A stretch of DNA of 20,293 nt from Candidatus Niyogiibacteriota bacterium (GCA_016177385.1 JACOVJ010000081.1:1-20293); one strand, 5' to 3'; positions 6,494 through 14,863 are shown, numbered from the stretch's first letter. The notes: generated from the letters alone by a model not told the origin. Program-made: numbers and translations.

Positions 6494-7831
6494 TTACATG
6501 CCGGAGCGCGACAAGAGCGTTTTAATGGTTTTTAGTGCGATCTCGAGGTCGAGTGCGAATGAACGGTTCTTGATGTAATACAGGTCGTACGAAAAACGCA
6601 CTTTGGTCGCCTCGATGGATTGCGGCGGCAGATCCTGCCTGATCTGCGCCCACCCGGAAAGCCCCGGCTGGATGATGTTACGCACCGCATAATGAGGGAT
6701 CTCCGTTCTCAATTTCTCGCCGAGGTCCCGGATGTCGGGCCGCGGCCCGATGAGCGCAAGATCCCCCCGGAGCACGCTCCAAAGCTGGGGAAACTCATCG
6801 ACGCGGAGTTTGCGCAAGATGAGGCCGGCGCGCGTCATGCGGCGGTCGTCTTTGGTCAGCCACCGGCCGCCGTCGTTCACTTTCATGGTCCGGAATTTCG
6901 GGATCCGGACGATCTTCCCGCCCCTTCCGATACGTTCCTGAACGATAAAGACCGGACCGCCGTCATCCCATTTAATAGCACAGTACACCAGCGGGTACAA
7001 AACAAGGGACGGGATCCCGACGGCGACGGACAGCGCGACATCCATGCATCGCTTCAGAAAATCATAGACCTGATGGGCGGCGGGCGAAATATTTTCTACG
7101 AACCACCGGTCCCGCAGGAGCGAGACCGGCACGCGATCGAAGATATCCTCGTAGAGCGCATGCAGATCCAAAAACCGCACGCCGGAAAGGATCAGATGAT
7201 AAAAATGGGGCGCCAATGTCTCCAATTTTTGGTGCCGCAAATCAGCGACCACGACCGCCGCCTTGTCCTCGCGGATCCGCCGGCCCAGCTGGGTGGCGAC
7301 GGCATCCGGCGGCAATGCGTTCGGGTCCATGTGCGCTACGAAATAGAGGGCGTAGCGCGGATTCCCGTTCACTTCGTTCCACAGCTCCTCGACATCCGGT
7401 CCGCTCCCCACCAGGACCGCTTTTTGACGCTTGCGAAAACCGAGCCGGGGAACGCCATAGACGCGCCAACCGATGATCAACGCAGACGAAATGACGAAAT
7501 ACAAAAACAGGACGGTCTTGGGGGCGATCAGGAAATACCGGACGAAATAGAAAAAAAAGACGGCGATGATGCTATTCGCAAGCTGGGCGTACAGGAGCAA
7601 TGACAGCAACTTGCTCTTGAATACCAGCGTATGCTTGCCATAGAGGCCCGCAATAAAAAAAACGATCGCCCACGCCGCCCACAGCGGTACAAAAGCCCAT
7701 AGATGCTGAATCCAAAACGCCTGGGTCGGAACTTCGCCAAAACGCACTATGAGCGTCACCAATAGCACGAATACCCAGAGCGCGAGATCCCCGACAAAAA
7801 GAATGACCGCCTCCCGTTTATAGTTGGACAT
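6494..7831 (-). CDS. Polyprenyl-phosphate sugar-1-phosphate transferase (WbaP/WcaJ-like)
   Basis: This family starts polysaccharide synthesis by moving a sugar-1-phosphate from a nucleotide sugar to undecaprenyl phosphate at the membrane. The 445 aa have four N-terminal membrane helices (about 8-30, 45-64, 80-100, 104-122), a central Rossmann-like domain, a re-entrant helix at about 263-287, and the catalytic bacterial sugar transferase domain. Visible motifs are KFRTM (312-316), RVDEFPQLWSVLRGD with the catalytic Asp345-Glu346 pair, IGPRPD (361-366) and IQPGLSGWAQ (387-396). The length and architecture fit the large, five-segment form. It heads a two-gene minus-strand unit with the SDR gene downstream, and diverges from the plus-strand glycosyltransferase with a gap of 50 bases. 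The sugar transferred cannot be decided. Confidence 0.95.
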   Translation of the reverse strand: MSNYKREAVILFVGDLALWVFVLLVTLIVRFGEVPTQAFWIQHLWAFVPLWAAWAIVFFIAGLYGKHTLVFKSKLLSLLLYAQLANSIIAVFFFYFVRYFLIAPKTVLFLYFVISSALIIGWRVYGVPRLGFRKRQKAVLVGSGPDVEELWNEVNGNPRYALYFVAHMDPNALPPDAVATQLGRRIREDKAAVVVADLRHQKLETLAPHFYHLILSGVRFLDLHALYEDIFDRVPVSLLRDRWFVENISPAAHQVYDFLKRCMDVALSVAVGIPSLVLYPLVYCAIKWDDGGPVFIVQERIGRGGKIVRIPKFRTMKVNDGGRWLTKDDRRMTRAGLILRKLRVDEFPQLWSVLRGDLALIGPRPDIRDLGEKLRTEIPHYAVRNIIQPGLSGWAQIRQDLPPQSIEATKVRFSYDLYYIKNRSFALDLEIALKTIKTLLSRSGM

Positions 7832-7834
7832 ACG

Positions 7835-7843
7835 TGATATAAT
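7835..7843 (+). promoter_or_regulatory. Extended -10 promoter for the GT4 gene
   Basis: The 50-base divergent gap holds TGATATAAT on the plus strand, an exact TATAAT (7838-7843) with the TGn extension. It is about 39 bases before ATG 7882. There is no good -35, as is common for extended -10 promoters. A short AAGG lies just before the ATG. Confidence 0.55.
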
Positions 7844-7881
7844 GATGTATCATTTTACTCTAAATCCATAAAAATTCAAGG

Positions 7882-9024
7882 ATGAAAAAAATCCTTTTCT
7901 GCATCACCAAATCCGGTTGGGGCGGCGCTCAGCGATATGTCTACGACCTCGCAACGCGCCTCCCCGCGGAGTTTGAGCCGGTTGTCGCGCTCGGCGGCTT
8001 CGGCATCCTTCTCGACAAACTCAATGACCGGAAGGTGCGCACCATTCCGATCGAACGCCTCGGACGCGACATCCGTATGGGAAGCGATATCTCCGTTTTT
8101 TTCGAGCTGATCCGTATCTTTCGGCGGGAACGCCCCGATATCGTTCACTTGAATAGCTCAAAAATGGCCTTTCTTGGAGCGCCAGCGGCGCGTCTTGCCG
8201 GCATTCCGCTGGTCGTTTTTACCGCCCACGGCTGGCCCTTCAACGAGGAGCGCCCGCGGTGGCAGAGGACCGCTCTTCGTGCGGCCCTGTTTTTCGCGTT
8301 GCTATTCCCGCATCGGATCATCGCCGTATCGCAGGCGGTGCGGAACGATATCCGCCGCTTTCCGGGCGCAACCCGGAAAACCGCCGTTATCCATAACGGC
8401 ATTGGACCGGCCGCGTTTCTGTCGCGCGAAGAAAGCCGCGCCCGGCTCATCGAACGCGAGGCGCGGCTCGCCCGGATACCCGCCAACGCGCCATGGATCG
8501 GGATCAATGCCGAACTCCACAAAAGCAAAGGAATCGTGTATGCGATCCAAGCCGCGGCGATCCTCGCGAAGGAAACGCCTTTTGTTCTTTGCATCATCAG
8601 CGGAGGCGAGGAATACGAAGCGCTCAAACGGCAAATCAGCGACGCGGGGCTTGCCGAGCGGGTTTTTCTCCTTGGCTACGTCGATGCCGCCTCCCGCTAT
8701 CTCAAGGCGTTTGATATCTTCCTGCTCCCCTCCGTCACCGAGGCGCTCGGGTATGTATTGCTTGAAGCCGGAGCCGCCGGACTTCCGGTCGTTGCGTCCC
8801 GCGTCGGTGGGATTCCGGAGATCATCGAACACGAAAAAACGGGGCTTCTCGTCCCGCCGCGTGATCCCGAGGCGCTTGAACGCGCCATGAAATTTTTTAT
8901 AGCGCATCCCGATGGCGCTCGGCGTATCGGCGAGAATCTCCGGCAAAAAATCGCGTCTCAATTTTCGCTCGAAAAAATGGCCGAACAAACTCTTGCGGTC
9001 TACCGGCGCTCGTTCCGTTTTTGA
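7882..9024 (+). CDS. Glycosyltransferase family 4 (GT-B fold)
   Basis: A GT-B retaining glycosyltransferase of 380 aa, transferring a sugar from a nucleotide donor to a lipid-linked glycan at the inner membrane face. The N-terminal acceptor domain has SGWGGAQRYV (11-20) and TAHGWPF (114-120). The donor domain has the ELHKSKG basic element (211-217), SGGEEYE and the EX7E pattern Glu287 to Glu295 within VTEALGYVLLEAGAAGLPVVAS, followed by GGIPEII. It is the only plus-strand gene in the window, has its own promoter, and its 3' end overlaps the converging dehydrogenase gene by 25 bases. No terminator separates the two, so antisense interference is possible. ATG 7882 gives the usual short first strand MKKILFCI. 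Confidence 0.95.
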   Translation: MKKILFCITKSGWGGAQRYVYDLATRLPAEFEPVVALGGFGILLDKLNDRKVRTIPIERLGRDIRMGSDISVFFELIRIFRRERPDIVHLNSSKMAFLGAPAARLAGIPLVVFTAHGWPFNEERPRWQRTALRAALFFALLFPHRIIAVSQAVRNDIRRFPGATRKTAVIHNGIGPAAFLSREESRARLIEREARLARIPANAPWIGINAELHKSKGIVYAIQAAAILAKETPFVLCIISGGEEYEALKRQISDAGLAERVFLLGYVDAASRYLKAFDIFLLPSVTEALGYVLLEAGAAGLPVVASRVGGIPEIIEHEKTGLLVPPRDPEALERAMKFFIAHPDGARRIGENLRQKIASQFSLEKMAEQTLAVYRRSFRF

Positions 9025-9980
9025 CGCCGAATCTTCAATCTCTTTTCGAGTTCCGCATCGTGACGCGAGACCGTTTCCTCGGTCAATCCTTGCGACTTAA
9101 GAAGCGTACGATTGTAATTCCGCACCGCATTCAAAACGTTGAGACCGGATGCGAGCACCGCCCGCTCGCGGGACCGCGCCGGCAACGCGCGCCGAAGACG
9201 CTTGGCGAACGCAATGAGCGCATTGACGTCTTTGGGGAAACAATACCCGCCGTATCCGCGATAGTTGCCGCGCGAAACATCAAGCCACGCGTCCCCGATC
9301 CGGCGATCCGACGCGAATACCCTGCGCACCTGCTCGTAAGAAACCGCGACCGGCATTTTTTCTTTCTTCAATGAAAATTCCACCGCGTGACAGAGATCGG
9401 CAACGATATTCCCGAAAACCACCTTGAAGGCGCCGAAGACGTTGGCGGCGTATTTGCCGAGTTCCGCCTCGCTCGCCGTGATCGCTTCATTCGGGAGCTG
9501 CAGCTTAACGGGTGAAATCAGCGGTGCGGCCGGAAGCAATGAGAGCACGCGATGCGCGTGCGTTTCGGCGCCGGCCGTGTGCGCGGCGATCTGGCGGTCC
9601 GGTTTTTGCATATCCTCCCATGCGGATGCTTCACGCAAAAATTCGGGGTTAAAAACGATCGGGCACCGGTATTTTTTCGATAACCGTTCGCACGTTGAGG
9701 GCTCCACCGTCGACTTGACGACAATGATGCGTTTCGGCGATGCGTATTGACGGACAATGCTTTCGATGATGGACGTATCACAGCTCCCGTCCGGCCGTTG
9801 GGGCGTCGGAACGCAGACAAAAAGAATATCCGAACGATCCACGCCGTCCGCATAGCTCTTTTTGGGATCGGAATCGAAACACAAAAGATCCCTGCCGCGC
9901 TTAAAACCGCGGCCTTCAAAATACCGCCGAAGCGGCTCCCCGACCATACCCAAGCCGACAATGCCGATGACGGGCTTCAT
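9000..9980 (-). CDS. UDP-glucose/GDP-mannose dehydrogenase-like protein lacking the C-terminal domain
   Basis: This family oxidises UDP-glucose or related sugars to uronic acids with two NAD. Here GLGMVG (9-14) is the NAD loop, VCVPTP (55-60) follows the expected strand, NPEFLREASAWED (111-123) carries the active-site glutamates, EAELGKYAANVF (171-182) carries the conserved Lys176 and Asn180, and GGYCFPKD (244-251) holds the catalytic Cys247. All catalytic residues are present, so the enzyme could be active. At 326 aa it is about 100 or more residues shorter than typical members. The protein ends soon after the dimer helix with a basic tail, without the C-terminal UDP-sugar-binding domain. 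The frame closes cleanly, and the converging GT4 gene overlaps the end. It may be a genuine short family or a gene cut by rearrangement. Confidence 0.88.
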   Translation of the reverse strand: MKPVIGIVGLGMVGEPLRRYFEGRGFKRGRDLLCFDSDPKKSYADGVDRSDILFVCVPTPQRPDGSCDTSIIESIVRQYASPKRIIVVKSTVEPSTCERLSKKYRCPIVFNPEFLREASAWEDMQKPDRQIAAHTAGAETHAHRVLSLLPAAPLISPVKLQLPNEAITASEAELGKYAANVFGAFKVVFGNIVADLCHAVEFSLKKEKMPVAVSYEQVRRVFASDRRIGDAWLDVSRGNYRGYGGYCFPKDVNALIAFAKRLRRALPARSRERAVLASGLNVLNAVRNYNRTLLKSQGLTEETVSRHDAELEKRLKIRRQKRNERR

Positions 9981-10009
9981 GGATGGTTGAATGATAAATC
10001 CTGAAAATC

Positions 10010-10038
10010 AAAAATGCCAGCTCGCGGCCGGCATTTTT
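10010..10038 (-). terminator. Rho-independent terminator after the PG-binding surface gene
   Basis: AAAAATGCC (10010-10018) pairs with GGCATTTTT (10030-10038), with two more inner pairs and a 5-base loop. On the minus strand the stem ends in TTTTT and lies 12 bases beyond the TAG stop at 10051. The A/T tracts on both sides would allow bidirectional function. Confidence 0.75.
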
Positions 10039-10050
10039 GATTCGCTATCT

Positions 10051-11097
10051 CTAATATCCTCCGGTTGCCGGCTGAGGCGCCGGAACCAATCTCATCCACT
10101 CCGGAATCCCTCCGTCCGAGAACGGCTGGGCGGTTGCGGGCGCCGGCTGGGAGGCGCGTTGGGCTTGCTGCATTAATGTATTCAACAACGCCTGCAGGTC
10201 TGCAACTTGCTTTTGAAGCGATGCCGTATCCGGCGGGGTCGGCGTCACCGCGGGCGCGGCCGACTGGGGCGCGGACGGGATCGGAATGCCGCCGCCGAAC
10301 ACTTCATTCAATTTTGCGCGCGTCTTCGGACCCACAAATCCGTAACCCGCATCGCTCGCGCTCGATACAACCCCATATTTCATCTGGAACTTCTGAACCG
10401 CGCGCTCGGTAAGCGAGCCGAAAAATTCCGTTTCGCTTCCCGATGAACCGATACCCGATTCCGCAACGCGCGTTGCGGCATCCGAATTCAAAAGAACCTG
10501 TAATCGTTTCACGTCCGCATTCGAGATTCCGCGGCTTAGCGCCCGGCTCAATACACCGGATACCGCCTGCGCCGGAATCACCGGACCTGTCGGCGGTTTC
10601 CCTAAAATCGCAGCCGCTGCGGTTTGCGCTTCTTCCGTTGTTATGGTCGGCGGATTCTCTTCCTGCTCGGGAACCGTCGGCGCAATGCCGGAACCGCCGC
10701 CACCCCCGCCGCCACCACCGCCACCGCCGACCGCACACGTATCAGAAGATAATGTAGCGGTTGATGTGGCGCTACCGGCGCCCGTCGGGTTTTTAATCGT
10801 ATAGACGCTACCCGATGACGAGCAATTAAGGCCAACGGTCACCGATTGAACCTCCGGAATATCCAACTTCCGCCTGTCCGCTTGCGTAACCTCAATACCC
10901 TGTCCCCCATTCAAACGGACGCTAAAACTCGTAGTTTGAACCTCCAGGGTGTCCACAACCGCACTCCCTCCCGAAATCGTGAACGTGACCCCGTTCAAAC
11001 TGAATTGAGCGCTCGTTGTCAGGGTTAGATTGTCCGCCGCGAAAGCGAAAAATGGCAATAATGAGGCACCTATAAGAAGTTTTTTAAGAAATTTCAT
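10051..11097 (-). CDS. Secreted surface protein with peptidoglycan-binding-like domain and poly-Gly linker
   Basis: 348 aa. Residues 1-20 are a signal peptide (MKFLKKLLIG, cleavage after AFA). Residues 21-123 are a beta-rich Ser/Thr domain with two Cys (92, 121) that could form a disulphide. A run of 12 Gly (124-135) links to a Pro/Glu spacer. About 185-265 resemble a PG_binding_1 domain (ADVKRLQVLLN, FGSLTERAVQKFQMKYG, GFVGPKTRAKLNE). The tail is Pro/Ala-rich with a short helix, SLQKQVADLQALLN. It is likely exported and attached non-covalently to the wall; the N-terminal domain is not recognised. It follows another exported protein by 27 bases, so the two form an operon ended by the terminator at 10010-10038. 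Confidence 0.88.
   Translation of the reverse strand: MKFLKKLLIGASLLPFFAFAADNLTLTTSAQFSLNGVTFTISGGSAVVDTLEVQTTSFSVRLNGGQGIEVTQADRRKLDIPEVQSVTVGLNCSSSGSVYTIKNPTGAGSATSTATLSSDTCAVGGGGGGGGGGGGSGIAPTVPEQEENPPTITTEEAQTAAAAILGKPPTGPVIPAQAVSGVLSRALSRGISNADVKRLQVLLNSDAATRVAESGIGSSGSETEFFGSLTERAVQKFQMKYGVVSSASDAGYGFVGPKTRAKLNEVFGGGIPIPSAPQSAAPAVTPTPPDTASLQKQVADLQALLNTLMQQAQRASQPAPATAQPFSDGGIPEWMRLVPAPQPATGGY
10693..10728. repeat. Imperfect CCN/GGN triplet tract coding poly-Gly
   Basis: Twelve consecutive glycine codons (minus strand) form a low-complexity GGN tract in the linker of the surface protein. Such tracts can change length by slippage without a frameshift. The codons are mixed, which would lower the slippage rate. 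Confidence 0.6.
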
Positions 11098-11124
11098 TAT
11101 CGTAAGCAGAATTTACGCGCCCAA

Positions 11125-11823
11125 TTAGCGAATCCCCCAGAAATTTAATGTTCCAACAGGAATGTTGTCCGCGCCAGTAAGATTGGACACCTCAACCGCA
11201 ATCGTGGTTGCTCCCGTCGATGAAGCGGCAGTGATGGCAAAACCTCCATATTTCGCTTCCGTTACAATCCCGGCCGAAAGCGAGCTTGTTGCCTGAACAA
11301 AAACTTTGAACGTGGTATTGATCGTTCCGCTGGTCAGCGTACATACCAACGACCGCGTACTGCTAGCCGCTACAGACACCTGACCAAGGCTGCATGTTCC
11401 CTGCACCAATCCGGATACCAATCCAAGCCCGCCGCGATTCCCGCCCACGATCAAACCCGTCGTACTCGCCGCCGTTGCCGCGGTAACCGGTTCCGCGCCC
11501 ACCACTTCAAAGGTTGTATTGGGGGCGCTGGAATTGATTCCAATTCGATCCGCACTGCCATCCAAAAAGAATAAGTTTGCCGCCGTTGCACCCTCCATGC
11601 GAACGTCCACATCATTCGCACTGGCATCGTTGATCGTAAGCGCGTCCGCCATCGTTACTGCGCCCGTCAATGTCGAAGCGCCCGTAACCGTCAAATTCCC
11701 ATCCGTACTAATACTCGTACTGATGGTCGTCGCGCCATACGTGACGAGTGCGACCAACCCGATCGCCATTAAACTCGCGAACGCGATACCCGACACCCGC
11801 TGCATATCAAACGCTTTGCCCAT
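11125..11823 (-). CDS. Exported surface protein with tail-fibre-like segment
   Basis: 232 aa, not assignable to a named family. A single hydrophobic segment (about 11-30, SGIAFASLMAIGLVALVTYG) serves as signal peptide or membrane anchor. It is followed by short beta repeats (DGNLTVTGASTLTGAVTMAD) and then DRIGINSSAPNTTFEVVG, the style seen in the partial protein at 1-1202. The C-terminal 110 residues are Thr/Ser/Ala/Gly-rich beta sequence ending in VGTLNFWGIR, with two Cys (about 143 and 159). A secreted fibre subunit or surface-layer-like component is plausible but inferred. The start may be ATG 11823 or the internal ATG at 11805; neither has a clear SD. It is the first gene of a two-gene operon with the PG-binding protein. 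Confidence 0.8.
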   Translation of the reverse strand: MGKAFDMQRVSGIAFASLMAIGLVALVTYGATTISTSISTDGNLTVTGASTLTGAVTMADALTINDASANDVDVRMEGATAANLFFLDGSADRIGINSSAPNTTFEVVGAEPVTAATAASTTGLIVGGNRGGLGLVSGLVQGTCSLGQVSVAASSTRSLVCTLTSGTINTTFKVFVQATSSLSAGIVTEAKYGGFAITAASSTGATTIAVEVSNLTGADNIPVGTLNFWGIR

Positions 11824-11899
11824 GAATTTCTATAAGCTAATTAATAAAATTTCGCGCTAAAAATTGACCTTAATCGGGCGCGTGATGCGCCACACCCAA

Positions 11900-11905
11900 A
11901 GTATA
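11900..11905 (-). promoter_or_regulatory. Candidate -10 box for the surface-protein operon
   Basis: The minus strand reads TATACT, about 77 bases before ATG 11823, without a good -35. A short hairpin (11877-11881 with 11887-11891) would lie just downstream in the leader. Confidence 0.3.
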
Positions 11906-11935
11906 GAGTACTTCGGTCGTATACAAAAAGTCGGT

Positions 11936-11944
11936 TGTGGATAA
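11936..11944 (-). promoter_or_regulatory. DnaA-box-like nonamer directly after a stop codon
   Basis: On the minus strand the TAG stop of the ligase/polymerase gene (11946-11948) is followed after one base by TTATCCACA. Confidence 0.5.
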
Positions 11945-11945
11945 C

Positions 11946-14159
11946 CTAAAAATTCTTGCCCGCGCGTATCTCTTGAATGAGGGTCTCGCCTTGAACGCGG
12001 AATTGAGGATCGAGCGCTATCGCATCCCGCAATGCCTGAATCGCGCGTTCGCGCTCCCCGAGCCTTACATACGTCGCCGCCAAACTCACCCGGTACTGCG
12101 CGTTCTTAGGCTCCTGCTCGATGAACAGAAGCCAGATATCGCGAACACGGGCGTAATTCCCGACTCGCGAGTACGCGGAAACCAACTGCTGATTCGCAAC
12201 AATGGCGGTTCCGTAAAACTCCTTCAAAACCTCTTCGGCGTGCTTAGAATCACCGGTGATGATCGAAACAACCGCCAAATTAATGACTGCAACTTCATGC
12301 GTCCTGTCAAAATCATACGCGGTCTGAATGGCCTCCCGCGCCTTCTGATTTTGCCCCGTTGCGAGATACGTGTCGGCCAATAAAAAATAAAACTGCTGCT
12401 TTTTGGGCGACAGCTCAAGTGCTTTTTCTATGGCATTGAACGCATCCTGCTGCCGCCCGAATAAACTGTAGAGCGCGGAAAGAAACACATAGGCGCGGGC
12501 ATCCTTCGGATTTTCCTTCACCTGCAACTCCATCTCTCTAAGCGCCGCGGAGACCACTTTCACCTTGCCTTCATTTGGCACGCCGGAACTTGCGACCATA
12601 TTCGCGTATGCACTGAATTGTTCGCGCGCTTCGCCCGTTCCGAATGTCCGATATGAAAAAACCCTGTCAAAATCCGAGAGAATCAGGTCGACATTCTGCC
12701 CCGCGATCTGCTGATCCTTCAGCGCCCCCAGCAATGCCGTATTCGCCTGTATGGGCTTGATGTTCAAAAAATAGAGCGCGCTCGCGAGACCGATCCCAGC
12801 CGAGGCCGCCACGGTCGCATAATATGCATAGGGAACCAGCATCCGGGATGCTCCCTCCGAATCGCTTCCCCATAACGGCATCGTGTTCCAATAGCGAAAA
12901 TGCACATATCCGAGAACCGAATAAAAAAGCAAATAGGATCCTAAATTATCGAACACAAAAAGATTGTGCAATCCGTACGCGACAAACAACGACGTGATAC
13001 TCGCGGCGGCCGCGAGATTTGCCGTTGAACGATCCCTTCTATAGGCATTCCACAAAATATAAAGCGCCGACCCGAACATGCCCGCATATGCCAAAAACCC
13101 GAGAATCCCGCCGGTGATCAGCCAATCAAAAAAAACATTGTGAGCGCGGTCGAACCACGCCTCCTGCCGCCACAGCACCGGATTGTAATACTTATTGAAT
13201 ACCTGATTGTAGTTTTCGATACCCCAGCCCAAAACCGGATGCTCCGTAAAACCATCCCATGACATTTTCCACATGACAAACCGCGATTCCACGGTCCGTT
13301 CCGACAGCGAAAGATGCCGGAACCGCGCGAGAACATAATTTTCCTGAACGAATTTTGTGTCCTCGACGAACCAAAAGAGCAGCGCCAAAACCGCAATACC
13401 GCCGATCGCGCCCGCCGCCGCCACCCGCATTTGTTTCCGCCGGCTGAAAATGCCAAAAAGAACCGCGAACAATCCCAGCCCCGCCGTCAATCCCAAGATC
13501 GCGCCGCGGGTCGCCGTCAAAAATACGACCGGAACCTCCAGCAGGAAAAGGGCGGCAAACAGGTACTTGAGCCAGCGCCGCTCCTCTTTTAATGCGAGAA
13601 ATCCCGCCAGAAACGCCTGAAAGACCATGAAGATCGCCATGTAGGAGGCGTTGCCGAATGTTCCGTCCACGCGCGGGCCGGACTGTTGGGAGATCGCAAC
13701 GGCGCCCGTCGCCTGCAAATATCCATAGAGCGCCATACCGGCACCCGCCGCCGCGGCCACATAAAAAAACTTTCGCCAATCCTTTTCCGTTTTGAAAACA
13801 CTGACCAAAACCAAAAAATACGCGAAGAGATGCAAATGGCCGATCAATCCCTCCATCCGCTCGTAATTGGACCAAAAACTGCGATACGGATTTTCGCTGA
13901 AAATGGTCGATAGCACGAGAGCCGCCGCAAAAATTCCGACCGCAAAAAGCAGCGGCGAGCGCGCGGGGCGGCTCCTGCGGTCCATGGCCGCGAGAACCAC
14001 CCAGCCCGCGAACAAGATCTCAACGGCGATGCGGAAGAAAAAATTCTTCCCCGTGATGAACGGGAAGAACATCGTCGATGAAACGACAAAGGGCACAATC
14101 AAAACCGTACCCAATATGCCGACAAGAAGAAGCCAACAAAGAGCGTTTCGAATGTTCAT
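11946..14159 (-). CDS. O-antigen ligase/polymerase (WaaL/Wzy-like) with C-terminal TPR domain
   Basis: 737 aa. Residues 1 to about 490 are polytopic, with some 10-12 hydrophobic helices. WSNYERMEGL (about 95-105), the segment SRFVMWKMSWDGFTEHPVLG and DRAHNVFFDWLITGGILGFL are typical of the O-antigen ligase family, whose periplasmic loop carries the catalytic Arg and His. Residues about 536-737 are tetratricopeptide repeats (for example AYVFLSALYSLFGRQQDAF, FYFLLADTYLATGQNQKA, YRVSLAATYVRLGERERA). The enzyme would polymerise lipid-linked glycan or transfer it to an acceptor, possibly a protein; the TPR part may recruit partners. It is the last gene of the 17940-11946 run, 50 bases behind the methyltransferase. 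The specific activity (ligase, polymerase or oligosaccharyltransferase) cannot be fixed. Confidence 0.92.
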   Translation of the reverse strand: MNIRNALCWLLLVGILGTVLIVPFVVSSTMFFPFITGKNFFFRIAVEILFAGWVVLAAMDRRSRPARSPLLFAVGIFAAALVLSTIFSENPYRSFWSNYERMEGLIGHLHLFAYFLVLVSVFKTEKDWRKFFYVAAAAGAGMALYGYLQATGAVAISQQSGPRVDGTFGNASYMAIFMVFQAFLAGFLALKEERRWLKYLFAALFLLEVPVVFLTATRGAILGLTAGLGLFAVLFGIFSRRKQMRVAAAGAIGGIAVLALLFWFVEDTKFVQENYVLARFRHLSLSERTVESRFVMWKMSWDGFTEHPVLGWGIENYNQVFNKYYNPVLWRQEAWFDRAHNVFFDWLITGGILGFLAYAGMFGSALYILWNAYRRDRSTANLAAAASITSLFVAYGLHNLFVFDNLGSYLLFYSVLGYVHFRYWNTMPLWGSDSEGASRMLVPYAYYATVAASAGIGLASALYFLNIKPIQANTALLGALKDQQIAGQNVDLILSDFDRVFSYRTFGTGEAREQFSAYANMVASSGVPNEGKVKVVSAALREMELQVKENPKDARAYVFLSALYSLFGRQQDAFNAIEKALELSPKKQQFYFLLADTYLATGQNQKAREAIQTAYDFDRTHEVAVINLAVVSIITGDSKHAEEVLKEFYGTAIVANQQLVSAYSRVGNYARVRDIWLLFIEQEPKNAQYRVSLAATYVRLGERERAIQALRDAIALDPQFRVQGETLIQEIRAGKNF

Positions 14160-14209
14160 GGTGCTACTCTAACACGCTTTTAACTATGCGCCACGAAAGA
14201 ACAAATCCT

Positions 14210-14863
14210 CTATTGGATTTTTTCGGCGATAATCGCCGTTTGTTTTGCTCCGGGGCGCCACGGCGAATAAAGATAGGCGCGCACCAAAAACCAGGGAGTT
14301 GGCAGCGCCGTGCTCTTAAAGGAGAACGGGAGAAGGCGCGGCCAACACCGCACGACACGAAATCCTACCGATTCGAGTTTTCCGCACAAACCGCGATCTG
14401 TAAAAATCGTTTGGTGGGTGTAATCATCAAAGTATTCACGCCACGCATACCGAAAATTTGGTTGCACAATAAAAAGCCGCCCCTGACAACGCAGCGCGCG
14501 AAAAATTTCTTGAAGCGCCACATCCAGCGCATTCGCATTTAAATGCTCAAACAGATTGCTCGCGAGCACAACATCAACGCTCGCGTCTTTTGCGAATGCC
14601 AAATCGGCCGCATCTCCCACGATCACCGTAACGCCCGCTCCGGCATACGTACGAACAATATTCGCCGCATCAACCGCATATCGCTCGGGCGCTTGAATTG
14701 CGTTGATCCACGCACAATGTCCTGCGCCGATTTCAATGATGCGATTCGCGGGATTTGGAAACCACGGCAAAAAAAATCGAGCCAGCTCTTTCCATACCCC
14801 ATTACGTCGCGCATCCCATGAAAGGCGCTTAGAAAAATAGGCGTCATTGTACATATGCATCAT
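14210..14863 (-). CDS. Class I SAM-dependent methyltransferase (Methyltransf_11-like)
   Basis: 217 aa. IIEIGAGHCAW (42-52) is SAM-binding motif I, VDAANIV (64-70) carries the acidic residue after strand 2, VIVGDAADLAF (80-90) is motif II, and VVLASNLFEHLN (98-109) is the post-I/III region typical of small-molecule and sugar methyltransferases. ALRCQGRLFIVQPNFR is the strand-5 region. In a glycan cluster it probably methylates a sugar or a lipid-linked intermediate; the substrate is unknown. The first Met codons (14863, 14860, 14854) overlap the end of the preceding gene by up to 20 bases, so translation is probably coupled. Confidence 0.88.
   Translation of the reverse strand: MMHMYNDAYFSKRLSWDARRNGVWKELARFFLPWFPNPANRIIEIGAGHCAWINAIQAPERYAVDAANIVRTYAGAGVTVIVGDAADLAFAKDASVDVVLASNLFEHLNANALDVALQEIFRALRCQGRLFIVQPNFRYAWREYFDDYTHQTIFTDRGLCGKLESVGFRVVRCWPRLLPFSFKSTALPTPWFLVRAYLYSPWRPGAKQTAIIAEKIQ

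Noticed and set aside
6620..7603. 327-aa plus-strand open frame
   Set aside because: It is antisense to the sugar-1-phosphate transferase, whose catalytic motifs are intact. No domain is recognisable in the antisense product.
8386..8400. CCGTTATCCATAACGG palindrome with a DnaA-box-like core
   Set aside because: It has one mismatch to TTATCCACA and lies in the GT4 coding sequence encoding AVIHNG, a conserved family motif.
10693..10728. CRISPR-like or tandem repeat array
   Set aside because: It is a single run of mixed glycine codons in frame, without spacers.
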